Of a stretch of DNA of 64,000 nt, positions 9,092 to 20,714 are shown in pieces (the stretch's first letter is position 1; each line of letters begins with the position of its first letter). The notes below the pieces were generated by a model. The model did no database searches, was not told the origin of the DNA, and was given only the letters and a program-made list of their open reading frames with translations. The translations under genes were made by a program, and so were the position numbers. The stretch is from Luteipulveratus flavus. Lineage in GTDB: Bacteria > Actinomycetota > Actinomycetes > Actinomycetales > Dermatophilaceae. The DNA lies in contig NZ_JAROAV010000028.1 in the NCBI RefSeq assembly GCF_029439465.1, forward strand, positions 62,001 to 126,000. Direction: 5' to 3'.

Positions 9092-9460
9092 TCAGAGCAC
9101 CTCCGGCGCGAGCGAGATGATCTTCATGAACTTCTTGTCGCGCAGCTCACGGCCCACCGGGCCGAAGATGCGGGTGCCACGCGGGTCGCCGTCGGCCTTG
9201 AGGATGACGGCGGCGTTCTCGTCGAACTTGATGTACGAGCCGTCCGGGCGGCGCTTCTCCTTGACGGTGCGGACGATGACGGCCTTGACCACATCGCCCT
9301 TCTTCACGTTGCCACCAGGGATCGCGTCCTTGACGGTCGCGACGATGGTGTCACCGATGCCGGCGTAGCGACGGCCCGAGCCGCCGAGCACACGGATGCA
9401 CAAGATTTCCTTGGCTCCGGTGTTGTCGGCGACGCGAAGTCGCGACTCCTGCTGGATCAC
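9092..9460 (-). CDS. rplN: 50S ribosomal protein L14
   Basis: 50S protein at the intersubunit face that contacts L19 and 16S rRNA. It is 122 residues, beginning [19 protein letters not shown] and containing [19 protein letters not shown], a near-invariant family signature. A 115-bp gap with a hairpin separates it from rpsQ upstream. A standard L14 in its standard place (S17-L14-L24-L5). Confidence 0.98.
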   Translation of the reverse strand: MIQQESRLRVADNTGAKEILCIRVLGGSGRRYAGIGDTIVATVKDAIPGGNVKKGDVVKAVIVRTVKEKRRPDGSYIKFDENAAVILKADGDPRGTRIFGPVGRELRDKKFMKIISLAPEVL

Positions 9461-9540
9461 AGTTTCACTCCTGTCGTCTCACTGGTTCTCGCCTCCGCAG
9501 CGGGGTGCGAGCCTTGCGGAACGGATACTGGGTTAGGGGT

Positions 9541-9571
9541 TCGTACGCACGGGCGGGAGCCCGGCGTACGA
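9541..9571 (-). other. hairpin between rpsQ and rplN
   Basis: TCGTACGC (9541-9548) pairs perfectly with GCGTACGA (9564-9571), with an inner GGGC/GCCC stem around a GGGA loop. It lies in the 115-bp gap downstream of rpsQ. No T tract follows on the minus strand, so it is more likely a partial attenuator, processing site or protein-binding RNA than a full terminator. Confidence 0.45.
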
Positions 9572-9575
9572 GACA

Positions 9576-9866
9576 TCACTTGGCGCGCTCGAGGATCTCG
9601 ACGATGCGCCAGCGCTTGGTCGCCGACATGGGGCGGGTCTCCATGATGAGGACACGGTCGCCGATGCCGGCGGCGTTCTCCTCGTCGTGGGCCTTGACCT
9701 TGCTGCTGCGACGCATGACCTTGCCGTAGAGCGCGTGCTTGACGCGGTCCTCGACCTCGACCACGACCGTCTTGTCCATCTTGTCGCTCACCACGTAACC
9801 CTGACGGGTCTTGCGGTCGTTGCGCTCGGCCTGCTCCGCCACTGCCTTCTCCTGCTTGTCAGTCAT
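9576..9866 (-). CDS. rpsQ: 30S ribosomal protein S17
   Basis: OB-fold primary binder of 16S rRNA helices 7 and 11. The 96-residue product has a short charged actinobacterial N-terminal extension followed by the conserved [20 protein letters not shown] and the C-terminal [14 protein letters not shown]. It starts two bases after the rpmC stop. The 115 bp after it is one of the larger gaps in the S10-spc junction. Confidence 0.97.
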   Translation of the reverse strand: MTDKQEKAVAEQAERNDRKTRQGYVVSDKMDKTVVVEVEDRVKHALYGKVMRRSSKVKAHDEENAAGIGDRVLIMETRPMSATKRWRIVEILERAK

Positions 9867-9868
9867 GC

Positions 9869-10126
9869 TCAGACCGCCTTCTCGGCAGTCTCGTCAGCCT
9901 GCGGCGCACGGCCGATGCTGAGCTCGCGCTCACGCATCTCGGTGTAGATCCGCGCGATGTCCTTGCGGACCGCACGCAGCCGCGAGTTGTTCTCCAGCTG
10001 GCCGGTGGCCGACTGGAACCGCAGGTTGAACAGCTCCTGCTTGGACTCGGCCAGCTTCTCGGCGAGAGCAGAGTCGTCCAGGCCGCGCAGCTGCTCCGGC
10101 ATCAGGTCCTGGGAACCGATAGCCAT
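9869..10126 (-). CDS. rpmC: 50S ribosomal protein L29
   Basis: Two-helix coiled 50S protein at the tunnel exit, near the SRP and trigger-factor docking site. It has 85 residues; the core [20 protein letters not shown] is the family motif, with an acidic tail ending ETAEKAV. ATG 10126 overlaps the rplP stop by one base. Confidence 0.97.
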   Translation of the reverse strand: MAIGSQDLMPEQLRGLDDSALAEKLAESKQELFNLRFQSATGQLENNSRLRAVRKDIARIYTEMRERELSIGRAPQADETAEKAV

Positions 10127-10545
10127 CAGAAGTCACCACCCTCACGCGCGACGAAGCGGCACTTCATCGGCAGCTTGTGCATCGCCAGGCGCATGGCCTC
10201 GCGAGCGACATCCTCGGAAACACCGGACAGCTCGAACATCATCCGACCCGGCTTGACGTTGGCGACCCACCACTCGGGGGAACCCTTACCGGAACCCATG
10301 CGGGTCTCGGCCGGCTTCTTGGTGAGCGGGCGGTCCGGGTAGATGTTGATCCAGACCTTTCCGCCACGCTTCATGTAGCGGGTCATCGCGATACGAGCGG
10401 ACTCGATCTGACGGTTGGTGACGTAGGCCGGCTCGAGAGCCTGCAGGCCGTAGTCACCGAACGCCACGGTGGTGCCGCCCTTGGCAGCGCCGCCCCGCTT
10501 GGGGTGGTGCTGCTTGCGGTGCTTCACACGACGGGGAATCAACAT
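10126..10545 (-). CDS. rplP: 50S ribosomal protein L16
   Basis: 50S protein near the A-site tRNA and the peptidyl-transferase centre. It is 139 residues starting [19 protein letters not shown], with the conserved loop [20 protein letters not shown]. Coupled by one-base overlaps to rpsC upstream and rpmC downstream. Confidence 0.98.
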   Translation of the reverse strand: MLIPRRVKHRKQHHPKRGGAAKGGTTVAFGDYGLQALEPAYVTNRQIESARIAMTRYMKRGGKVWINIYPDRPLTKKPAETRMGSGKGSPEWWVANVKPGRMMFELSGVSEDVAREAMRLAMHKLPMKCRFVAREGGDF

Positions 10546-11390
10546 CAGGACTGCGCTCCCTGCTCGGTCGCCGGGGCGGCCTGCGCGGGCGCCTCGGTGG
10601 CCGGGGTGTCGGACTGGGGAGCCTGCTGCTCGCCACGGCCGCCACGGCGTGCGCCGCGGTCACCACGGTCGCCGCGGCCCGGACGGTCGCCGTCACGGCG
10701 GCCGCGGGACGGGCGCGACGGAGCAGCAGCCTGCTCGCGAGCCAGCTCCTTGGCGGTCAGGTCGCCCTTGTAGATCCAAACCTTCACGCCGATGCGGCCG
10801 AAGGTCGTCTTGGCCTCGTAGAAGCCGTAGTCGATGTTCGCGCGCAGCGTGTGCAGCGGAACGCGACCCTCGCGGTAGAACTCCGTGCGGCTCATCTCCG
10901 CGCCGCCGAGGCGACCGGAGACCTGCACGCGGATGCCCTTGACGCCGGCGCGCGTGGCGGACTGCATGCCCTTGCGCATCGCACGACGGAAGGAGACGCG
11001 GGCAGCGAGCTGCTCGGCGATGCCCTGGGCGACCAGCTGGGAGTCGGCCTCGGGGTTCTTGACCTCGAGGATGTTCAGCTGGACCTGCTTGCCGGTGAGC
11101 TTCTCCAGCTCACTGCGCAGGCGGTCGGCCTCGGCGCCGCGGCGGCCGATGACGATGCCCGGGCGGGCGGTGTGGATGTCGACGCGGACCCGGTCACGGG
11201 TGCGCTCGATCTCGACGCGGCTGATGCCGGCGCGCTCCATGCCCGTGGACATGAGACGGCGGATCGCGACGTCCTCCTTGACGTAGTCGCGGTAGCGCTG
11301 ACCCTGCTTGTTGCTGTCAGCGAACCAGCGGCTCCGGTGCTCGGTGGTGATACCGAGCCGGAAGCCGTTCGGGTTGACCTTCTGACCCAT
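10545..11390 (-). CDS. rpsC: 30S ribosomal protein S3
   Basis: 30S head protein at the mRNA entry tunnel. The 281-residue product starts [19 protein letters not shown] type II KH domain carries the GxxG loop IGRRG (around residue 80), and the S3 C-terminal domain includes [10 protein letters not shown]. From about residue 215 there is a low-complexity tail rich in Arg, Gly, Asp, Ala, Pro and Gln, longer than the ~233-residue enterobacterial protein but usual in actinobacteria. Its ATG overlaps the rplV stop (TAATG). Confidence 0.97.
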   Translation of the reverse strand: MGQKVNPNGFRLGITTEHRSRWFADSNKQGQRYRDYVKEDVAIRRLMSTGMERAGISRVEIERTRDRVRVDIHTARPGIVIGRRGAEADRLRSELEKLTGKQVQLNILEVKNPEADSQLVAQGIAEQLAARVSFRRAMRKGMQSATRAGVKGIRVQVSGRLGGAEMSRTEFYREGRVPLHTLRANIDYGFYEAKTTFGRIGVKVWIYKGDLTAKELAREQAAAPSRPSRGRRDGDRPGRGDRGDRGARRGGRGEQQAPQSDTPATEAPAQAAPATEQGAQS

Positions 11391-11758
11391 TAGTTCTGGC
11401 CTCCCTTGGAGCTCGGCTGTGCGACAGCCACAGTGATGTGGCTCGTACGCTTGAGGATTCGGCTCGCGCGGCCCTGCGCCCTGGGGCGGAACCGCTTCAT
11501 CGTCGGACCCTCGTCGACGTACGCCGCGCTGACGACGAGCGTGCGCTCGTCGAACGGCTGCGACGCCTGGTCGGCTGCGTAGCGCGCGTTGGCAATGGCG
11601 CTCTCGAGCACCTTGCGGATCGGCTCGCTCGCACCCTGCGGCGCGAACTGCAGCACGGCGACGGCCTCCGAGGCCTGCTTGCCACGGATCAGGTCCACGA
11701 CGCGGCGGGCCTTCTGCGGCGTCACGCGGACGAACCGCGCCTGCGCCTTGGCTTCCAT
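11390..11758 (-). CDS. rplV: 50S ribosomal protein L22
   Basis: Lines the peptide exit tunnel with its extended beta hairpin. From ATG 11758 the product is 122 residues, [19 protein letters not shown]..., matching the usual family N-terminus, with AAGGGA five bases upstream. An in-frame ATG at 11794 would add 12 residues ([12 protein letters not shown]) with a weaker ribosome-binding site; both starts are possible. The C-terminal hairpin motif [20 protein letters not shown] is intact. Confidence 0.93.
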   Translation of the reverse strand: MEAKAQARFVRVTPQKARRVVDLIRGKQASEAVAVLQFAPQGASEPIRKVLESAIANARYAADQASQPFDERTLVVSAAYVDEGPTMKRFRPRAQGRASRILKRTSHITVAVAQPSSKGGQN

Positions 11759-11814
11759 CGCTGTCCCTTTGCTGTCAATCGTCTTCTCTGCCATGGGTTC
11801 TCACTGCCACCGCG

Positions 11815-12096
11815 TCAGCGGCGGCGACCCCTCTTGTCGTCCTTCTCGTGACCCTTGAAGGTCCGAGTGGGAGCGAACTCACCGAGCTTGTGGCCGACCA
11901 TGGCCTCGGTCACGAAGACCGGGACGTGCTTGCGACCGTCGTGGACGGCGAGCGTGTGGCCGAGCATGTCGGGGCTGATCATCGACCGGCGCGACCACGT
12001 CTTGATGACGTTCTTGGTGCCGGCTTCGTTCTGGGCGTCCACCTTCTTGGCGAGGTGGTCGTCGATGAACGGACCCTTCTTCAGGCTACGAGGCAT
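11815..12096 (-). CDS. rpsS: 30S ribosomal protein S19
   Basis: 30S head protein next to S13, contacting the 50S through bridge B1a. From ATG 12096 it is 93 residues, [15 protein letters not shown]..., the family start, with GGAG nine bases upstream. A TTG two codons earlier is in frame but less likely. The motif [17 protein letters not shown] is present. It lies 15 bp after rplB. Confidence 0.96.
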   Translation of the reverse strand: MPRSLKKGPFIDDHLAKKVDAQNEAGTKNVIKTWSRRSMISPDMLGHTLAVHDGRKHVPVFVTEAMVGHKLGEFAPTRTFKGHEKDDKRGRRR

Positions 12097-12111
12097 TTCC
12101 AAAGGCTCCTA

Positions 12112-12948
<837 letters not shown>

Positions 12949-12965
12949 CGTCTACGTCCTTACCC

Positions 12966-13265
12966 TCAGCCGACCTGGCCGAAGATGTCGATCGAGCCCT
13001 CGCGCAGCGAGACGATCGCGCGCTTGGTGTCCTTGCGCTTGCCCACGCCGAAGCGGGTGCGGCGCGACTTGCCCTGACGGTTCATGGTGTGGACCGACTC
13101 GACCTTGACGTCGAAGATCTTCTCGACGGCGATTCGGATCTCGGTCTTGTTCGCCCGCGGGTCGACGAGGAAGGTGTACTTGCCCTCGTCGAGCAGGCTG
13201 TAGCTCTTCTCCGAGACGACCGGGGCGATCAGGATGTCGCGCGGGTCCTTGTGGATGTTCGTCAT
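12966..13265 (-). CDS. rplW: 50S ribosomal protein L23
   Basis: Tunnel-exit protein, docking site for trigger factor and SRP. It has 99 residues from ATG 13265, which overlaps the rplD stop by one base; a GTG just before it (13268) is an alternative. GAGGA lies upstream at suitable spacing for the ATG. Family motifs [19 protein letters not shown] and [16 protein letters not shown]-like segment are present. Confidence 0.96.
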   Translation of the reverse strand: MTNIHKDPRDILIAPVVSEKSYSLLDEGKYTFLVDPRANKTEIRIAVEKIFDVKVESVHTMNRQGKSRRTRFGVGKRKDTKRAIVSLREGSIDIFGQVG

Positions 13266-13912
13266 CACTTGTCCTCAGCGGTCTTCTGCTCGTCCTTGCC
13301 GAGGAAGCCGTTCAGCGCGGCCTCGGTGAAGACGATGTCGTCGGCGCAGAGCACGTCGTAGGTGTTGAGCTGGTCGGCCCACAGCACGTGGACGTCGGCC
13401 AGGTTGCGCACGCTCATCAGCGAAAGCTCGTCCGCGCGGTGAAGCACGACCAGCAGGTTCTTGCGCTCGCTCACGTTGCCGAGCAGCCCGGCAGCCGTAC
13501 GAGTCGACGGAACGTCACCCTCGACCAGCGAGGAGTACACGTGGATGCGGCCGTGGCGCGCCCGGTCGGACAGGGCACCGCGCAGGGCGGCGGCCTTCAT
13601 CTTCTTCGGGGTGCGCTGGGAGTAGTCGCGCGGCTGCGGGCCGTGGACGACGCCACCACCGGCGAACTGCGGCGCCCGGGTCGAGCCCTGGCGGGCGCGG
13701 CCGGTGCCCTTCTGGCGGTACGGCTTGCGGCCACCACCGCGGACCTCGCCGCGGGTCTTGGTCGCGTGCGTGCCCTGACGGGCCGCGGCCAGCTGGGCCA
13801 CGACGACCTGGTGGATCAGCGGGACGTTCGTCTGCACGTCGAAGACCTCGGCGGGCAGCTCGACCGAGCCGGCCTTGTCGCCCGAGGGCTTGAGGATGTC
13901 AACGGAAGTCAT
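13265..13912 (-). CDS. rplD: 50S ribosomal protein L4
   Basis: 50S tunnel-constriction protein; in E. coli it represses its own S10 operon. It has 215 residues with the tunnel loop [20 protein letters not shown] followed by [14 protein letters not shown]. The start [15 protein letters not shown] lies 5 bp after rplC. Whether this protein regulates the operon here cannot be read from the sequence. Confidence 0.97.
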   Translation of the reverse strand: MTSVDILKPSGDKAGSVELPAEVFDVQTNVPLIHQVVVAQLAAARQGTHATKTRGEVRGGGRKPYRQKGTGRARQGSTRAPQFAGGGVVHGPQPRDYSQRTPKKMKAAALRGALSDRARHGRIHVYSSLVEGDVPSTRTAAGLLGNVSERKNLLVVLHRADELSLMSVRNLADVHVLWADQLNTYDVLCADDIVFTEAALNGFLGKDEQKTAEDK

Positions 13913-13917
13913 GAAGC

Positions 13918-14580
13918 TCAGGCCTCCTGCTTCGACTTGGCCGCCGTCTTGACGAGCACGATGCTGCCGCGAGGACCGGGCACAGCGCCCTTGATCAGCA
14001 GCAGACCCTTCTCGGCGTCGACGGAGTGGACCGTGAGGTTCTGGGTGGTCTGGCGCACGCCGCCCATCCGACCGGCCATCCGCATGCCCTTGAACACGCG
14101 GCCCGGGGTGGCGCAGCCACCGATGGAACCCGGCTTGCGGTGGTTCTTGTGCGCACCGTGCGAGGAGCTCACGCCGTGGAAGCCGTGACGCTTCATGACA
14201 CCGGCGAAGCCCTTGCCCTTGGTGGTGCCGACGACGTCGATCGTGGCGCCGGCCTCGAAGGCCTCCGCGGTGATCTCCTGGCCGGCCTCGTACGAAGCGG
14301 CGTCGGAGGTGCGGACCTCGACCAGGTGGCGGCGCGGGGTCACGCCGGCCTTGTCGAAGTGGCCCTTCATCGGCTGGTTGACCTTGCGCGGGTCGATGGT
14401 GCCGTAGGCGAGCTGGACGGCGTGGTAGCCCTCGCCCTCACCGCGCACCTGGGTCACGACGCAGGGGCCGGCCTGGACCACGGTGACCGGGATCAGGCGG
14501 TTGTCGGCGTCCCAGACCTGGGTCATGCCGAGCTTCTCGCCCAGCAGGCCCTTGACCGGGCGCTCAGTGATGTGAGTCAT
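13918..14580 (-). CDS. rplC: 50S ribosomal protein L3
   Basis: 50S assembly initiator that reaches the peptidyl-transferase centre. The 220-residue product has the N-terminus [14 protein letters not shown] and the central loop [16 protein letters not shown]. In the segment [15 protein letters not shown] the glutamine methylated by PrmB in enterobacteria (NQTPG) is replaced by Ala, which I recall as usual in this phylum. It is 18 bp after rpsJ. Confidence 0.98.
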   Translation of the reverse strand: MTHITERPVKGLLGEKLGMTQVWDADNRLIPVTVVQAGPCVVTQVRGEGEGYHAVQLAYGTIDPRKVNQPMKGHFDKAGVTPRRHLVEVRTSDAASYEAGQEITAEAFEAGATIDVVGTTKGKGFAGVMKRHGFHGVSSSHGAHKNHRKPGSIGGCATPGRVFKGMRMAGRMGGVRQTTQNLTVHSVDAEKGLLLIKGAVPGPRGSIVLVKTAAKSKQEA

Positions 14581-14598
14581 GGTGAGTCATTCCCCCGA

Positions 14599-14907
14599 TC
14601 AGAGCTTGATCTCGATGTTGACGTCGGCCGGGAGGTCCAGACGCATCAGCGAGTCGACGGCCTTCGGAGTGGGGTCCACGATGTCGATGAGGCGCTTGTG
14701 GGTGCGCATCTCGAAGTGCTCGCGGCTGTCCTTGTACTTGTGAGGCGACCGGATGACGCAGAAGACGTTCTTCTCCGTCGGGAGCGGCACCGGGCCCACC
14801 ACCGTCGCACCGGCACGGGTCACCGTGTCGACAATCTTGCGCGCCGAGCTGTCGATGACCTCATGGTCGTACGACTTCAGCCGGATGCGGATCTTCTGTC
14901 CCGCCAT
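14599..14907 (-). CDS. rpsJ: 30S ribosomal protein S10 (first gene of the S10 operon)
   Basis: 30S head protein and, in other bacteria, NusE of the antitermination complex. It has 102 residues, [19 protein letters not shown]..., ending [11 protein letters not shown], exactly the family length. The frame is open farther upstream, but no similarity extends there and the conserved start is ATG 14907. It opens the S10 cluster; the 326 bp before it is gene-free and must hold the operon promoter. Confidence 0.97.
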   Translation of the reverse strand: MAGQKIRIRLKSYDHEVIDSSARKIVDTVTRAGATVVGPVPLPTEKNVFCVIRSPHKYKDSREHFEMRTHKRLIDIVDPTPKAVDSLMRLDLPADVNIEIKL

Positions 14908-15233
14908 TCGCGTGCGTCTCTCTCTCGCGTCCATCTGACCTGACCTTGGCCGGTCCTCCAGGAGTGATCCTCCGACCCCCGCGCTCGGGTGTGTCGCGGC
15001 TGCTTCGCAGCGCACGGCACACAATTCATCCGCGTGGTGGATCGGTGGTCCTGGTGGACCGGGGCTTGCGCTTCCCAGTGCTGCGCCGCGGCCCCGACTC
15101 GGGTCCTGCAAGGCGTACATCACCGGGACGGTGGAACCGACATGGGTCAGCGCCACGCGTCAAGCAACCTGAACAGTGTGCCAGAGCCCGGACGGCACTA
15201 CCAAATCCGCCCGGGCCCCGACTGCTGATCGAC
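14908..15233 (-). promoter_or_regulatory. S10 operon upstream region and leader
   Basis: This 326-bp stretch between rpsJ and the ppsA stop has no gene I can support. On the minus strand it contains weak -35/-10-like segments around 15150-15205 (TTGGTA and CACACT, then TTGACG), none decisive. Two small hairpins are present: GCTGC/GCAGC at 14999-15011 and GGTCC/GGACC at 15047-15060. It presumably holds the S10 promoter and a long leader; I cannot place the start site. Confidence 0.4.
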
Positions 15234-17621
<2,388 letters not shown>

Positions 17622-17657
17622 CGTCAATTCTCTCCTCGCGGTGTGCACCGGCGCCCG

Positions 17658-18497
17658 CTAGCGCCGGCCGTTCTCCATGGACTGCAGGATGACCGCCGCC
17701 ATCTCCTCGACCGACATCGAGGCGGAGCTGACGGACGGGATGCGGTGCATGGCGTAGAGGGCCTCGGCGCGGCGCAGCTCGTAGGTGACCTGCGGCAGGG
17801 AGGCGTACCGGGAGCCGGGGCGACGCTCGCCGCGCACCTGGCTGAGCCGGGCGGCGGTCGAGGTGAGGCCGAAGCACTTACCGGCGTACGGACGGATCGG
17901 CGCGGGCAGCTGGTGGGAGTCGAAGTCCTCCTCCACCAGCGGGTAGTTCGCGACCTTCAGGCCCTGCTGGAGCGCGAGGTACATCGAGGTGGGCGTCTTG
18001 CCGCAGCGCGACGGGGCGATGAGGATCAGGTCGGCCTGGTCCAGCGCCTTGATGCTCTGGGCGTCGTCGTGCTCCATGGCGTAGTCGACGGCCTTCATCC
18101 GGGCCTCGTACCGGCCGCGGTCGCCGAGACCGTGGACGCTGCCCACGTTGTGCGCCGCGTTGACGTGCAGCACCCGCTCGACGGTGTCCAGGTGGGTGCC
18201 GAACAGGTCGATGAACGCGCACTCCGTCTTGATCAGCTCGGCCCGCACCGCCTCGTCGGCCACCGTCGAGAAGACCAGCGGCTTCATCTCGTCGGTGTGG
18301 ATCGCATCCATCTGCGCGACCACCTCGCGAGCCCGCTCCACCGTGGTGATGAACGGGATCTTGCGCGCCCGGAACGGCACCCCGGGGAACTGGCCGATGA
18401 GCATGTTGCCCAGCGTCTCGGCGGAGATTCCGGTGCCGCCGGCCAGGAAGAAGACCGGGGTGGGAACCCCGGACGCAGGCGGCGACGGCTGGGTCAT
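17658..18497 (-). CDS. ppsR: PEP synthase regulatory kinase/phosphatase (DUF299 family)
   Basis: Bifunctional enzyme that inactivates PEP synthase by ADP-dependent threonine phosphorylation next to the catalytic histidine and reactivates it by phosphate-dependent dephosphorylation. The 279-residue product has the family N-terminus FFLAGGTGISAETLGNM, the P-loop APSRCGKTPTSMYLA, and a C-terminal segment RPGSRYASLPQVTYELRRAE. It is directly upstream of ppsA, which supports the substrate. ATG 18497 has GGGAG nine bases upstream; a GTG at 18506 is too close to that element. Confidence 0.94.
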   Translation of the reverse strand: MTQPSPPASGVPTPVFFLAGGTGISAETLGNMLIGQFPGVPFRARKIPFITTVERAREVVAQMDAIHTDEMKPLVFSTVADEAVRAELIKTECAFIDLFGTHLDTVERVLHVNAAHNVGSVHGLGDRGRYEARMKAVDYAMEHDDAQSIKALDQADLILIAPSRCGKTPTSMYLALQQGLKVANYPLVEEDFDSHQLPAPIRPYAGKCFGLTSTAARLSQVRGERRPGSRYASLPQVTYELRRAEALYAMHRIPSVSSASMSVEEMAAVILQSMENGRR

Positions 18498-18521
18498 GGC
18501 GCACACTCTCCCAGGTGGCGC

Positions 18522-19343
18522 TCAGAAGATCGACGCCACCCACTCCGGGTGGTCCACGAACGGGTTCCGGTTGTGCTGCCAGGTCGTGAAGATGACCTCG
18601 TTGCGACGCTGCTCGAACGCGTCCGGCGGGTCCTGCTGGCTCCACGCCTTGAGCGTCGACAACGTGCCGATGTTCGGAGCGGTGCCGTTGCCGACCCGGT
18701 CGTTGACCTCGAGGTTCGCGAACGCGTCGTCCCCCTCGTAGCGGACGGCCATGTAGAAGATCATCCGGGCGACGTCGCCCTTCACCGCGTCGCGCGGCTC
18801 CCAGGAGTCGGCGTCGGAGAAGCAGTCCGCGCACTGGTCGACCGCGCTGCCGCCGTTGTCGAAGTCGAGGTTGCCGCGGTCGGCGTTGACCGACACGTCC
18901 TCCGGCCGCAGGTGGTGCACGTCGGTCCCCGGCCCGGGGACCGTGTCGAAGCCGCCGTGGCTCTTGGCCCACACGTGCTCGCGGTTCCAGTTGTCCGGGT
19001 CACCGCCGTTGTTGGTCTTCGGCGTGGACCTGCCGGAGTAGATCTCGATGACGTTGCTGCTGTTGGCCGGGTCCTGGTCGGTGTCCTTCAGCGCGTCCCA
19101 CACCCCGTCGTAGGACAGGACCGTCTGCTTGCTGATGATCTCGTGCAGCTTGGCCTTCAGCGCGGCGCCGGACAGTCCGTCGGTGCCGGCGTAGTAGTCG
19201 CCGGGGTCGGCCGGCGGGTCCGCGTGGGCGACCGCCGGGTGGGACGCCGCGTACGACGGTCCGGCGACGACGGCGGGGGTGACGGCCAGGGCGCCGACGC
19301 CGAGTCCGGCGACAGCGCGAAGCAGGGTGGAGCGCGTCCGCAT
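18522..19343 (-). CDS. secreted endonuclease I family nuclease
   Basis: Probable extracellular nuclease of the Endonuclease_1 (BsnI/EndA-like) ββα-metal family. The 273-residue precursor has a signal peptide (RTRSTLLRAVAGLGVGALAV...SYAAS, cleavage near residue 33). The catalytic region is NREHVWAKSHGG, followed by TDVHHLRPEDVSVNADRGN and the late motif NRNPFVDHPEWV. Two cysteines (DQCADCFS) could form a disulfide. GGAGG lies upstream of ATG 19343. It is followed 24 bp later by the ppsR start on the same strand, but a functional link is unlikely. It may scavenge nucleic acid; the exact substrate is not shown. Confidence 0.88.
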   Translation of the reverse strand: MRTRSTLLRAVAGLGVGALAVTPAVVAGPSYAASHPAVAHADPPADPGDYYAGTDGLSGAALKAKLHEIISKQTVLSYDGVWDALKDTDQDPANSSNVIEIYSGRSTPKTNNGGDPDNWNREHVWAKSHGGFDTVPGPGTDVHHLRPEDVSVNADRGNLDFDNGGSAVDQCADCFSDADSWEPRDAVKGDVARMIFYMAVRYEGDDAFANLEVNDRVGNGTAPNIGTLSTLKAWSQQDPPDAFEQRRNEVIFTTWQHNRNPFVDHPEWVASIF

Positions 19344-19531
19344 GTGATTCCTCCGGGGGCTGGGTGCGGATGGGCGCTCTCGATCCTGGCGAGCGACCGG
19401 GGCGCGATGGGAGAACGTCGGTTAAAGGCTCGGTCAACGTCGGGAACCTCGGGTGTGCCGGATCCGTCACGGTGCGGGCGCGGAGTGCATAGGCTCCCGC
19501 TCGATCGATCCACTGATGAGAGAAGAGAGAC

Positions 19532-19954
19532 ATGGCCCTGCGTGACAAGCTCGTCGACCGAGCCCAGCCCTACCTCGAGCCCGGCGAGCGGGTGCAGGCC
19601 GTGTTCCAGGCGCAGAGCGGCCCGTCGCCGTACTGGTCGTTCCTGACCTACCTGATGTTCTTCTGGTTCCAGCCGGTGATCGTCGTCGTGACCGACCGGG
19701 CGGTCGTGGTCCTCAACGCGGGCAAGCTGCGGGTGACGTTCCCGAAGAGCCTGCGGCTGCGCGGGCCACGCGAGGTGTGGTTCGGTGAGCCGAGCGGCCT
19801 GTGGGGCAACATCCAGCTCGACACGAAGTACTACGTGCACAAGCGCTTCCACAAGGACGTGCGCGCCGCCGACGAGGCGCTGCGGCAGATGTACCCGCAC
19901 GGCCTTCCGGGCGCCCCGCTGCAGTCCGCACCGGGCGCGCCGTTCAACGGCTGA
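19532..19954 (+). CDS. uncharacterised membrane-associated small protein
   Basis: A 140-residue protein I cannot assign. A hydrophobic stretch at about residues 35-62 (YWSFLTYLMFFWFQPVIVVV) suggests one hairpin or a membrane-embedded segment. It is followed by a beta-rich basic region with TDRAVVVLNAGKLRVTFPKS, reminiscent of PH-like/bacterial YdbT-type domains, and a Pro/Gly/Ala-rich tail. ATG 19532 has GAGAG upstream. It is divergent from the secreted nuclease and its last 11 bp overlap the end of the VOC gene on the other strand. Confidence 0.75.
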   Translation: MALRDKLVDRAQPYLEPGERVQAVFQAQSGPSPYWSFLTYLMFFWFQPVIVVVTDRAVVVLNAGKLRVTFPKSLRLRGPREVWFGEPSGLWGNIQLDTKYYVHKRFHKDVRAADEALRQMYPHGLPGAPLQSAPGAPFNG

Positions 19955-20708
19955 GCAGCCTCCCCGACGCGGGCTCACGCATCGTCAGGCAGTACGTCCG
20001 GCCCGCCGGGTCGGTCATCACCTGCCAGTGGTCGAGGCGTGGGCCCGCGGTCGCGCCCAGCCGGAGATGCTCCTGCACGGCGACGGCCACGTCGTCCATG
20101 GTCGGGCCTGCGGCGAGGTCGACGTGCGCGCTGACCTGGTCGCCCGACTTCTCGGTCCGCTGCAGAAGCAGGCGGACCGGCTGCCCATCGCCACCGGGCA
20201 TCCAGGAGAACTCCGGCAGCACACCCTGACGGACCGACCAGCCCGTGAGCACCGACCAGAACGCCACCTCGGCGTCGTACACCCCGGCCGGGATGTCGAG
20301 GCAGACCTGGTCGAGCCGGGCCAGGGACGCGCCGAGCCGGACCGGCGGCGGCGTCTCCCGCTCGCCCTCCCACTCCACCAGACAGAACGGCATGCCGTGG
20401 GGTGACCGCAGGACGTCCAGCCCGGGCTCGCGGTGCACCACGGTCGCGCCGTGCCGGGTCGCAGCGGCGGACCACGCGGGGACGTCCTCGACGTGCAGGT
20501 CGACGTGGACGCCGGCAGGGCCGCTGCGCGTCACCTGGGCGCGCCAGCAGGCGTCACCCGTCGGCGGGAGGAGCGTGACGAACACACCGTCGCCGCGCCG
20601 GGTCGAGGGATGCGTACCGGTCGCGGCGAACCAGAACGCCTCGGCGGCGGCCGATCGAGCAGCGGGCGTGTCGAGGAAACCGGTGACCCAGCGGATACCC
20701 GGCGCCAT
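19944..20708 (-). CDS. VOC (glyoxalase/bleomycin-resistance) superfamily protein
   Basis: A 254-residue protein with two βαβββ vicinal-oxygen-chelate modules in tandem (about residues 1-120 and 130-245). It shows the typical segments HVDLHVEDVPAWSAAATRHGA, DVLRSPHGMPFCLVEW in the first half and QVCLDIPAGVYDAEVAFWS, DPAGRTYCL in the second. Substrate unknown; such double-module proteins include dioxygenases, lyases and binding proteins. It starts at ATG 20708 (GTG 20711 also possible), 6 bp after the aminotransferase stop, so it is probably co-transcribed with it. Confidence 0.85.
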   Translation of the reverse strand: MAPGIRWVTGFLDTPAARSAAAEAFWFAATGTHPSTRRGDGVFVTLLPPTGDACWRAQVTRSGPAGVHVDLHVEDVPAWSAAATRHGATVVHREPGLDVLRSPHGMPFCLVEWEGERETPPPVRLGASLARLDQVCLDIPAGVYDAEVAFWSVLTGWSVRQGVLPEFSWMPGGDGQPVRLLLQRTEKSGDQVSAHVDLAAGPTMDDVAVAVQEHLRLGATAGPRLDHWQVMTDPAGRTYCLTMREPASGRLLSR

Positions 20709-20714
20709 CACGGA

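Noticed and set aside
15150-15205. Several -35/-10-like matches for an S10 operon promoter
   Set aside because: None has both boxes at good spacing; I could not choose one, so only the region is annotated.
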